From Merluccius polli (lineage: Eukaryota; Chordata; Actinopteri; Gadiformes; Merlucciidae), in NCBI GenBank assembly GCA_030340625.1, contig JAOPHQ010003531.1:1-64000 (forward strand): a stretch of DNA of 64,000 nt. The letters run 5' to 3'. The notes beneath the pieces were generated by a model. The model saw only the letters and a program-made list of their open reading frames with translations, had not been told where the DNA came from and did no database searches. Position numbers and translations under genes: made by a program. Of the stretch, positions 26,020-64,000 are shown piece after piece (positions within the stretch are counted from its first letter, which is position 1; the number at the start of each line of letters is the position of its first letter).

Positions 26020-27313
26020 GTAATTTATTTTCTTCTTTTCATATTGAAAGTGCGATAGAATAAAGGGAGGAGTTATGGAGGCCTATGTCTTGTGGAGCGT
26101 TTACCCACTTAGACTAGACACTTAAATAAATATACATGAATTACATTTGACATGTATCGGGTAATTGTATGTGCTGATGTCTCACTTGTCACTATACCTG
26201 AACATGTGAGTTGTTTTTTTTTGTTCTATACTACATGTCTTTAAATCCAGACCTATTTCTAGTATTATACCTTTCTGGAAAATATGGAGCAGCAGAGTAG
26301 CATTTATTTTGACATGTCCATTCAAAATAGTCTATTTGAGTGTTTGTTCTTCAAAATACAAACTCAACACTCTGTGGTTGTTTGGATATGTTCAGTTCAG
26401 ATTAAAAAGCATACGTCACAATAAATAAAATATTTATATGTTTTATTTGAAACCACTTGCTAGTTGGCTAACTGAATGCAATACAGACATTTGTAACATT
26501 GGGTCGAGAATAACATCTCTTCGTAGTAAAAGTCAGTAAGTAAACTGACTTTTCATGATTTCTAAAGTAGGCTAAAGGCTTTTATCATTTTAGGCTTTTG
26601 AAGATGTTTTTTATTAAGACTTATTAATAAAAAAACAACCATGGAGACTGACTCATCTTGTGGACTTTATAGTTGTATACAAACATCATGCAAATGTTAT
26701 GTTTTTGTGTATGAGGTGATTCATGTTATTCATTGCGTGGATGTAGGTTGATATAAAGTTAACATAAAAATAGATATTTTTGTGATTATAATGTAAGGTT
26801 ATTATAGGGATGTCACGATTTACTACGCAATGTGAATCGTCGGTTGGGGTCCAACCGATCCATTTGTAATATGTATCTCTCAGAAAATCAAAACAATTTT
26901 TAAATGCAACCATTACATATATGTAAGTGATAATCCACGACGAGGTGTGCATGTATCGAAAAATAACGCATGACGCGTCGAGTGGATTATCCCGCTTATA
27001 CCATGGCCACTTGCGAATCATTAAACATATAAGGGTGTTTTTGTCATTTTTGGGGTTAATTCTGCCTCAAAATTACAACTTTTAGCTCGCACTACTTTTT
27101 GTGTTCCTGGAAACAAACGGCAAATGACCAGAGAAATATATGGGTCTGACTAATGCCTGGAACGGCCAACAGTTTGAACAGATGTGTTTAAAAATATAAA
27201 AATATACGGCAAAATATACCAGTAAAGTCTACCAGTTAGATATCTAGAGCAAAAAAAAAATTAACCCAATCAAGGGATGTATGGTGTGACCAAACATCTT
27301 GTGATGTTCCCCA

Positions 27314-40907
<13,594 letters not shown>

Positions 40908-41286
40908 GGTCAAGTTTGGTTTGGTTTCTACTGAACAGGTCTAGTCTTTATAAGGCCAGCTGGAGATAAGCACACATTACGTCATGCGGGACTTGAACAA
41001 CATACCTCAGCAGACTGATGGGCGGGGAGACGCAGGGGCTCGCAGTTGGAGCCGATGTGAGATGTGATCACATCAGACTGAAGAACAATATTTTTTATTA
41101 CCGTGTTACCTTTAGCGACGCATCATGAACTTATTATGATTATTGTTATTATTAAAAATATTATTATCAATAATAATATTATTATTGTTATTAGGTCTGC
41201 TGTCCAACCAGGATATTAATAGTCTTATTGCGGTTTTTATTTGTTTTACGGTACAGCAGCTCTTCGGCTCAACACTGCCACCCACA

Positions 41287-41623
41287 TTTAACAGTTCATA
41301 TTTTTTTATGGCATCCAAAAAATATTTTCCCGTAGGTCCCCAAATAATAACCTTCAACAAATGTCCTTAATTCATTTTTTCTGCTACAAGGTAATTACCT
41401 CCATCATCACCATAAAATATAATAAAAGCACATATAAAACATATGTTTTATACGTGCTTTTATTATATTTTATGTTTATATGTTTTGTTCTTTGTGAAAT
41501 GAATGGACTAATTAACTTGCATACCATATACCAAAAAACTGAATTAAGGACATTTGTTGAAGCTTATAATATGGGAAACTACGAGGAAATATTTTTGGAT
41601 GCCATTAAAAGTATGAACTGTTA
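41287..41623. mobile_element. Foldback MITE, copy B
   Basis: Complete ends TTTAACAGTTCATA and TATGAACTGTTAAA with inner palindromic ACATATAAAACATATG. Counterpart of 21727-22104. Confidence 0.78.
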
Positions 41624-41856
41624 AAGGGGCTATAGATGATATGCTGAACATTAATATAGCAGCAAACAACTATTGGCTATGTAGAGATATAGTGGAGTAA
41701 TGGCGTCCTGACCACAGAATGACGGCACCCTCCCTCTGTGTGTGTTGTAATCTGAGCTTCTCTTTTCTTTGTTTTGGTGTCCGGTCCGGCGGCGCGTTCA
41801 TGATAACGCACGCGCCGTGCATGACATGAGTTAAGAAAGTAAAGGACACTCCCAAT

Positions 41857-42509
41857 AGACCCTTTCATTGTTTGTAAACATGCCAAGCCACGAGAGTGCG
41901 CACACGTCTTTTCGCGCCTAATGGGGTCAGAAAACAAAGTGAAGAACATGGCTGTCAATGATTCTCCTCAGAATATTTCCGAATATGCTCTCTCGTTGCC
42001 GATTAAGGACCGGTAACAATATCTCAACAAATTGGTATTGGCTGACGGCGATAGTTTGCCAGACCCAGCTTCCATTAAAGATTGGGTAGATGACAGTATG
42101 GCAGATATCCAGTGGCCAGCTATTCACTCTTACCTATAGATAAACCGCCCGTACACTCGAGAAAGCCTATGCGCATACAAGTCGCTGGACGCCTATAGAG
42201 TCAGCGTCAAGGGAAGAAGACATGGTTGTACAAGGCATGGGTGATCTACAACAAGGAGAAGTGCTACATTCACACGGCTAACTGCACCTGCATGGCGGGG
42301 TAAGTTTATTTATTTATTCTTAAACCAGTGGACAATGTCCTAATCTGGTCAACGCCACTGCTGGTCCTATTTTCACATCCAACAGTGCTACAGGTCGGCA
42401 TTTTAGACTTTTTGTTTGGACTTCGTTAGTGGAAGTCTATGTGAGTAGGTGTTTTTCTGACCCCAAGACGCGTGCGCATATTTCTGTGACGTTGCACTCG
42501 AAGGGGTCT
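41857..42509 (+). mobile_element. DNA element with YqaJ/SWIM-type protein exons, copy B only
   Basis: Ends AGACCCTTTCATTG and CGAAGGGGTCT. Copy A has the uninterrupted site CCCAATTGTTG, and the flanks are consistent with a short AT duplication. The + strand carries degraded exons of a protein family common in fish: LPDPASIKDWVDD, IQWPAIHSYL, then YTRESLCAYKSLDAYR. A segment about 42215-42300 follows with YKAWVIYNKEKCYIHTANCT and CMAG, a SWIM-like Cys motif ending at a GTAAG donor. Stops and frameshifts separate the pieces. The downstream YqaJ nuclease part is absent. It sits inside the copy B MITE (41623-42583). Confidence 0.7.
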
Positions 42510-43027
42510 ATTGTTGTGGTTTGAGATGCTGGTGCTCTAGTGCGACATCTTGTGGCTAAATATATTGTCTATAGCCCCTTTAATTAGTCCATCCATTTCA
42601 CCAAGAACAAAACATATACACATAAAATATAATAAAAGTACATATAAAACATATGTGCTTAAGCAACTCTAATCTTAGGGAAATCATATGAGAAAGCATA
42701 ACATTGATATTACACAAGAAAATTATTTATTTTGTGTGTGTGTGTGTGTGAATAACTGCACATATTTGCCAAAGTTAATACAATGTACACACAATGTTTT
42801 ATTTAATGTGATCAAATTATAACAAGAAATCGTCTATATACAGAATACATGTGTTGTATTTATCATAGATAAGTAGATAAAATGTACTGTGTATACAAAG
42901 TGCCATATTTTATTAGATAATTGTTTTCAATCCACTAGAAAACCATAATGTGTGATCAATACATTATTTCATCTTTTAATGTCATCTTTTTCATAATCAT
43001 CTTTTTTTGCAGGGGGTGGAGACATGC

Positions 43028-51572
<8,545 letters not shown>

Positions 51573-51915
51573 CACCAGCCCCTGTCTGACCGAGGTCTCA
51601 ATGGTTGTGTGCCAGTAGTAAACCACACAGCAGGCTTCATAAAGTTGTAGTTATTACAAGGAGCTGAGCACGCAGAGAGGGATGTGACCAGCCGCCGCCT
51701 GCCTCCTCTCTGGCCCCATGCTGGGTGTGCTGGGGGGGGGGGGTAAGGGGGACAGGGAGCTCATGTGCTCACTGTGTCCTGGATGGACGCTCACACCCAT
51801 CTTAGAGGAGGGCTGAACATATAACAAAGAAGAAAAAACACACACACACACACACACACACATGAAAGGCATGTACTTAAGGACACACCACACATGCAGA
51901 TGCACTCACACAGGA

Positions 51916-51917
<2 letters not shown>

Positions 51918-51960
<43 letters not shown>
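51918..51960. repeat. (CA)n microsatellite
   Basis: CA run in the short interval between the fchsd2 3' end and the NWD1-like start. A second run lies at 51838-51862. Confidence 0.95.
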
Positions 51961-51964
<4 letters not shown>

Positions 51965-53056
51965 CTCAAGACCACACCCAACATGCAGATTACACACACA
52001 CACATACACATGCATAAAAAAGAAACACCTGATCATTTTCCCATATTTTTTATTAACATTTGTACACAATAAATACAAACTTTGTTGTTGTTGGGTTTTT
52101 TTACAGCCAATATGAATATGCAGAAATCAATTTTGCACCTTTTCTTGCTATTGATAACATGGCAATAATCTATGAATAGACAGAAGGCCAGTCGTTCCAC
52201 CGCATCTATTATATAGCAGTTGTGCAACTTCCCCTAATCAAAAAAGGATGAAAATATAGTCTCATATATATATGTATATAAAAACAACAAAACAAGCTCA
52301 GAACAAATAATAAAAACACTGAACCTGCCAAGAGGGACTTCTAAAATAGGAAAGGTTTGAACGGGGAGTGCACTGTCAACTTCAAGGTTTGATTGATCGT
52401 TTTGATTGTTGGCTGCAGAACGTGGGACACTTCTGTAAACCATAAACTTCAAAACAAGTTTGAACATATTATTAATAAGATCTCAGAGAGATCAACACCA
52501 GGCCGCTGTCCAAGTTGCCTTGTAAAAAAAAAATAAAAAAATCCTGCTACTTCTTGGAATTTAGCGAGAAACAAAAAGGTTATACAAACAGGCTTTGCTA
52601 ATGCCTTGTGTTGTCTACACACAGCATGTTCTGTGTTACACAATACGTCATAGTGGACTCACTTTGAGAAAGCAGACGCAACGTCATGTTTACTTTGCAA
52701 AAAGAAATCGTTATCATGTGTTCCCCATCAAGCGTCAGGAAGGAAACACTTACATTTGATCCAAGATTGAGACTTTTAAAGAGAAATGTTTTCCTTAGCC
52801 AACTAAAAGAGACTGTCAACAGGGCGTGTGTGTGGAGCACACTGTGTTATTCGTACACCCGTCCGCTCTTCCTCTGAGAAGCACAATACATGATGCCCCC
52901 ACGCATCTGCTCACACCCGTCTCAAACACCAAGTGCACTGTCTGCACCTCCACGAAGATACACTTTAGCTGTATTCTGAATGATTCAGTTGAAGGTAAAC
53001 ACAAATGTACAATGTCCAACTTAACCGTGCCGTCCCTTACAAAGATGGCAGATTAA

Positions 53057-53087
<31 letters not shown>

Positions 53088-54099
53088 TAAAATAATACAA
53101 AATAAAAAAAATTCAGTCACACTGATACAAAGAGGATCGTCCACACAATTGGAGTGATTAGAACTAGTGTGCGTTAGATAAATTAAAACAGTTACAACTC
53201 TAGTGCCCTAAGGAGAAGCACATCTAGCTCAAATATGTTGGGAGATTGGTTTTCTTAAAGGGAACAACACACTGCTACCTTTTAAATAAATAAAAGTGCT
53301 ACATTGCCTTTTAGGCAGGAGGGAAAAGGCTTTGAGGGAGTTTTAATAAGATTAATTACCTCCGATTCAAACAAAGAAAGATATGCGATTTGATCTCGCT
53401 CCGTTTGTACATGTGGTTGCGCTTCCCATCTAGCTAGACGTGTGTGAAAGTGAGTTTTGAAAGAGCATTTTAAAAATCGTACATATCTTTCACATACATT
53501 TTTGCCCTTTTTTCTTGTTCATTTGTCTCATTTGCCATGGGGCAAAGTTCATCCATAAAACAATTAAAACTACAAAAGGTGAGGGGTGATACTGAACTGA
53601 ATATGCATGTTAATACGTTTTAGGCTCAGAGCTGTGTCACAGAAGCTTAAAGAGGTGCGGCGAAAAAGGAAAACACGAAGCGGGTCTGTTCAATGACAGT
53701 ACATGAAATGTAGATAATTAACACAACAGAAGAAGGAGCCATCGGGGACATGGGAGGATTAAAGTAACACAGAATAAAACACTTTCCATCTGACTCGCCC
53801 GAGACCCTGACTCCATTTTGTTTCTGTTCTTTGTCACCCTGTCTCAATCAAATTAAATGAAACCGTCCCATTGCACATTGACGCTTCTCTAAATCACCGC
53901 AAAAGAGGATTACATCAATCCTGTTGGGTCTTGGATCAATGTCCCCGCATCCCCCACCCCATCTCCTGCACTGCAAACCTCTTCCAGGACTAAATATTAG
54001 TGATACAGACAGGCGCTGGGCGCACACACGAAGAAGCACAGGGACCATATAGCCACCGTGTTTGTGTGTGTTTATGTGTTTGTGTTAATGAGAGTAATA

Positions 54100-54142
<43 letters not shown>

Positions 54143-54963
54143 TGTGTCTACCGCTGCTTCAAGTGAGTGCCAAACTCACAGTTAACACGATGCACATGAT
54201 TATGAGTGGGATGCAAACGAGGAGGAGGAGAGGAGCGGAGGAAAGAAGGGCTGAAAGTAAGGACTAAAACGCCCGGGGCGGATCCAGCCACCCATTCCTC
54301 TCTCTCTCTCTCTCTTTATTTATTTATTTATTTATTCTGTCTCTCTATCTCGCTCTCTCTCCTTCTTCCCTGCTGTATTTACAACGCCCTTATTATTTTT
54401 TTTCCGAAATGTGACAAAAGTCAAAACGTCCACTACATATCAAACATGTTCAACTGCATTATTAGTCTATGTGAAATGTTTCGCTGGGACGTTCCTATGA
54501 CGACAGTAATGTACTGTACTAATACATTGAATGGGTTGGGGGGGTGGGGGGGTGGGGGGGTTAGGCGGGGGGATGGGACAGTATATGGCAAGGATAGGGT
54601 TGGGCTTTTGTGCACCATAACACCATTCTGTCTCCAACTTGACCCTCTCAAACTCAGCCAACCCCAACTCTCAAAATAAGGATTCAGCGTGGCAGCAAGT
54701 GTATCTCCGGGGGTTTTTTTTGTATGCAAACATGCCATGTCCGCAATTGTTATTATTTGAAAAACGTTTTTCTTTTTTCATGTCCATGGAAAGACAACCT
54801 TGATTTATTCAGTGGGTTTTTTGTTTTCCCCGCTGAATCAATAAAGGTTGACTCCAAACAGCAGGATAACCTGGTCTGGCAGGTCGTTGACATAATATCT
54901 TCTAATACGTTGGCATACAGTTGGACCACCTTGTTGCTATGCCAATTATCATTAAGTAGCGAC

Positions 54964-55023
54964 CATCCTCCTCCTCCTCCTCCTCCTCCTCCTCCTCCTC
55001 CTCCTCCTCCTCCTCCTCCTCCT
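54964..55023. repeat. (TCC)n microsatellite
   Basis: About 20 uninterrupted TCC units giving a poly-Pro open frame. Regarded as non-coding because it lies after the fchsd2 stop. Confidence 0.95.
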
Positions 55024-55339
55024 CATTTCCTGTTCCTTGCCGATCTCCAGCAGAACTCCTTCTTTCAAGATGGCTGCCGGACGAGGCCAGGCTTTAAGGC
55101 GGTATAAGGAGGTGGCGGAGGACACGGTGGGGTGGGCTGAGTGGGTGGAGGTGGGTCACCCCCACACTCTGTAGGAGGCTGAGCCAGTGGTCCCTTGGCC
55201 ACCCCCGCTTTATTCTCCTGTCCCTCCTCCTCTTCATCACCAGGATGAGGAAGAGCGTGGCGGTGAGGTGGGTTCCATTCCCTTTTTTATTTTTTTTTGT
55301 GAGGATCAGAGCAGTTCAGTTCCCAAGTCTGTACTGGGC

Positions 55340-55343
<4 letters not shown>

Positions 55344-55432
<89 letters not shown>

Positions 55433-55470
55433 TCTCTCTGTCCATCTGTCCATCTGTCCATCCATCCGTC
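55344..55470. repeat. (CT)n and (CTGTCCAT)n low-complexity tract
   Basis: CT repeats with GTCT interruptions pass into CATCTGTC/CATCCGTC units, ending 10 bp from the fchsd2 stop codon. Confidence 0.95.
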
Positions 55471-55479
55471 CGTCTGCAG

Positions 55480-61597
<6,118 letters not shown>

Positions 61598-61611
61598 CTG
61601 GTACACACACA

Positions 61612-61615
<4 letters not shown>

Positions 61616-61664
<49 letters not shown>
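61616..61664. repeat. (CA)n microsatellite
   Basis: CA run just upstream on the gene strand of the fchsd2 exon 61463-61597. A (GT)n run at 61402-61440 lies just downstream of it. Confidence 0.9.
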
Positions 61665-61671
<7 letters not shown>

Positions 61672-62033
61672 ACAGAATGCAAACACACACATGCAGATAA
61701 AATCATGATTGCAACAAGCGTCAAGGACGAGATCACATCATGGAAAGAAAAAACCTATTACATTGACTAAAATCCTTTTACATCAAAACAATTGTCCAAT
61801 TACACAGCAGAATGCTATGAGAATGACTGCAGTGTGTTTAGCCATTATTAGCAGAGTGTTTTCCCCACACAAGTTCATCTCAAAGTCCCGCTGGAATCTC
61901 TGATGTCTTGCTAACTCATTACCACAACCCCCTGAGCCGTGTCTTTTAAGTACAACATGAAACGAAATACCAAAATCATCCCACATGAGGAACTTCTTAA
62001 ACGTTCTTAAAGCGCGGCAAGTGTATCACTTAC

Positions 62034-62116
62034 CCTCTCGCAGATTCAACTCTTTCCCCTCGTCCTCTATCTTGGTTCTTAGCGCTGCACTGTCTCTGTT
62101 TAATTTCGCTGGGCTG
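62034..62116 (-). CDS. fchsd2: Candidate fchsd2 exon (coiled-coil region)
   Basis: An 83 nt block with acceptor TTTACAG and a strong donor GTAAGT on the - strand. One frame reads LNRDSAALRTKIEDEGKELNL, a heptad-like segment suited to the region between F-BAR and the first SH3. Its exit phase does not join directly to the exon at 61597, so at least one further unrecognised exon or a different border is required. Confidence 0.45.
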
Positions 62117-62582
62117 CTGTAAAGAATGATACTATTTTTCCTTCCTTACTCTGTTGCTTTGGTCAAACTAGAGTTGTTACCAGTGGTGGTCACTCGTTAC
62201 ATTTCTAATTAGTCTGATGTCTTGGATACCTGCTGTTGACACCCTATCTACCTGACTGCACTGAGCTCCAACAGCAGGTAAAGCAAGATGAAAGGTTTCA
62301 CCTACCCTGACCCCTCCCTTTTCCTGCCCCCCCCCCCCGTCCCTGGGGCACTTTGATTGGCTTACTAAACGAGCCATGTGACTGGTACACATACCCCACA
62401 ACAGTGTGCTCTGCTCTGTGTATGCCTTTTATGTAACAAAGCGTGTGTGTGTGTGTGTGTGCTTGTGTGCGTGTGTGTGTGTGCGTGTAGTGTCATGCTG
62501 TACCAGTTAATGGTTGAGTCATCGGATTTCTGTTTACACAGTAAACTCAACTGTCGCAACGGACAACAGATGCATGCTAGAA

Positions 62583-62613
<31 letters not shown>

Positions 62614-64000
62614 GAGAAAGTGATGGAAAAGCTTTCCCCGCCTGTATGCCCTCTAATGAAAGGTGTATACACCACTCAAAAACAGCCATTAGCATCAATG
62701 ACTCACCCCTATTAGAGATCCTTGAGCTGTTGCTTTAGCCTTACTTACTATTTTCGAAGGGATATTATATCAGAGAACCGGATCCAATTTTTTTTGTACC
62801 TTTCCACAAGTTACCCCCCCCCCCCTCCCCCCCCGCGCCCGCCTCCAGATTTGACTTTCCAGAGGAAAAAAAGGCAAGATTTCATAGACTCCACCACAGC
62901 CAAACACGCAGAGGTGGTGTGTTAGACAGCAGAATGCTCCGTCTTCATCTTGGCTTCTCGGCAGCTGAGCAGCGGGGATGTTTATTGGTCCGGGAGAGGT
63001 CATTATTTTGAGTGGAAATAGTCACAAAGGCCAGTTACGACCTCTGGGACCCCAGGGTTATCTGGGTTTCACCGTATTTCACAGCCCCATTAATAAAGTT
63101 GAGTTGAGGCGGAGAACGGGGCCGAGGGGAGACGTTGTTGTTCACTCTCCAATACAGAGCGGTGTGCACAGTCCCATTTATCCCTCTAGCCCTCCACCCT
63201 GGGTCACGAATCCCACCCACTGTCTTGTTCTTTATCGCTCCCATATGAGTTTTACCTTGTATTTTTTGGACACCTCCACCGCTCTCTCGCTCTCTCTCCC
63301 TTCGCTCTAACTCTCTCTCCCTTCATCTTTCTCCCCTTGGCGTCCAATTTTTTCTCAGTTTTATCGCTCTAACAACCCCCTACCTCTCCCCGCTGTGTTC
63401 ACTCATCGTTTACCACCACTAACTGTCCTTCTCGTTGTTCCACCTCCATCTCTCCCTTCCCCGCCACTTCCTTCAAAGCCCTGTGTACTCCTCTCTTGCT
63501 CTCCCTCTCGCTGCACTTCTCTCCTTCACACCAGCCCCTCCTTCAGTTTCTCACACACATTTGAAATATGTGTGTATTTATTTTTTATTAGGTTTATCCC
63601 TCTGTCTCTGCCTCCCGGGTTGTTTTGTCTCTGCCTCAAACTGCTTAAAATGGCGTCCATCTCATGTGAACAGACTACGTTGATTACGGTCGCAGACCCA
63701 CACATCCCCAATATAGGCCTGTAAAATCTAATCTCATATTCATATAAGTACACACCCATGTTGAAATGCCCAATAAAAGGACAAAAGACTGACGTGCACT
63801 CTATCATAAGACTGTGGCTCTCAGTCAAAAGTGACCACGGCCTGGTGAGGCTGGAGTCACAGTTATGTTATGAAGTAGTATGAGGCTACAGGCCTATCTG
63901 CTGTAATGAATGACTGTGTCACAGGCCCAGGCTGCAATTAGCTGGCAATTGAAATGATTGAGGACGGGATTTTTTGGCAGAAGAGCCGACTTGCTCTAAG
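62117..64000. other. fchsd2 intron, nothing further recognised
   Basis: Contains (GT)n runs near 62442-62490 and 62584-62608, poly-C runs near 62331 and 62815, and CT-rich stretches. No exon, transposase or RNA gene could be supported. Confidence 0.5.

Larger units (their letters stand above)
52049..55479 (-). other. fchsd2: Putative 3' UTR of fchsd2
   Basis: About 3.4 kb after the fchsd2 stop with no recognisable coding exon. On the - strand an AATAAA lies at 52049-52054 (TTTATT on +), about 480 bp before the NWD1-like start codon. Included are (AAT)n near 53055-53090, (TCC)n at 54964-55023 and (CT)n at 55344-55440. The extent is inferred from the poly(A) signal only. Confidence 0.45.

Noticed and set aside
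54724..55107. 127-codon frame with a poly-Pro tract
   Set aside because: The proline run is the (TCC)n microsatellite in the fchsd2 3' UTR, on the opposite strand to the gene, with no supporting motif.

Overview
The window is teleost fish genomic DNA. Evidence: vertebrate genes with short phase-consistent GT/AG exons, very dense (CA)n and other microsatellites, and fish-type transposons (hAT MITEs, Tc1-like, a ZBED-type hAT, LINE fragments, a YqaJ/SWIM-bearing element). No prokaryotic features and no RNA genes were recognised. All exon models were read by eye from the sequence.

Layout. (1) 1-6.1 kb: yif1b on the + strand, seven recognised coding exons encoding a five-pass ER/Golgi membrane protein. 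(2) 6.06-23.5 kb and 26.0-43.7 kb: two copies of a ~17.5 kb direct tandem segmental duplication. Each copy carries a complete small-HERC gene on the - strand (RCC1 beta-propeller plus HECT E3 ligase, HERC3/5/6-like) of 23 coding exons. The models sum to 995 aa (copy A) and 998 aa (copy B) with every splice phase matching. (3) 23.5-26.0 kb: the junction between the copies is filled by transposon debris, namely a LINE 5' end with a 2A-like motif and a hAT transposase gene cut off where copy B starts. (4) 43.0-51.6 kb: an NWD1-like NACHT/WD-repeat gene on the - strand. Its last-exon 3' part was included in the duplication, so copy A ends in a 209-codon orphan fragment. (5) 52-64 kb: the 3' half of fchsd2 on the - strand (two SH3 domains, C-terminal tail, long 3' UTR), with its 5' part beyond the window.

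How the parts relate. HERC-type E3 ligases and NACHT/WD proteins are both classes linked to innate immunity in vertebrates. Here they sit head-to-tail and were co-amplified. The two HERC copies are identical over RCC1/linker exons 5-12. They differ by 26 substitutions, all amino-acid changing by my count, over exons 15-20 (spacer and HECT N-lobe), while nearby introns are nearly identical. That points to strong diversifying selection or gene conversion. Because the two copies share flanking sequence, many transposons are visible as filled site in one copy and empty site in the other, which gives a relative chronology of insertions after the duplication.

Sequence quality caveat: the yif1b second recognised exon carries three +1 homopolymer length differences that together restore the frame, and one NWD1-like exon does not read in a single frame. 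Residual assembly indels are possible.
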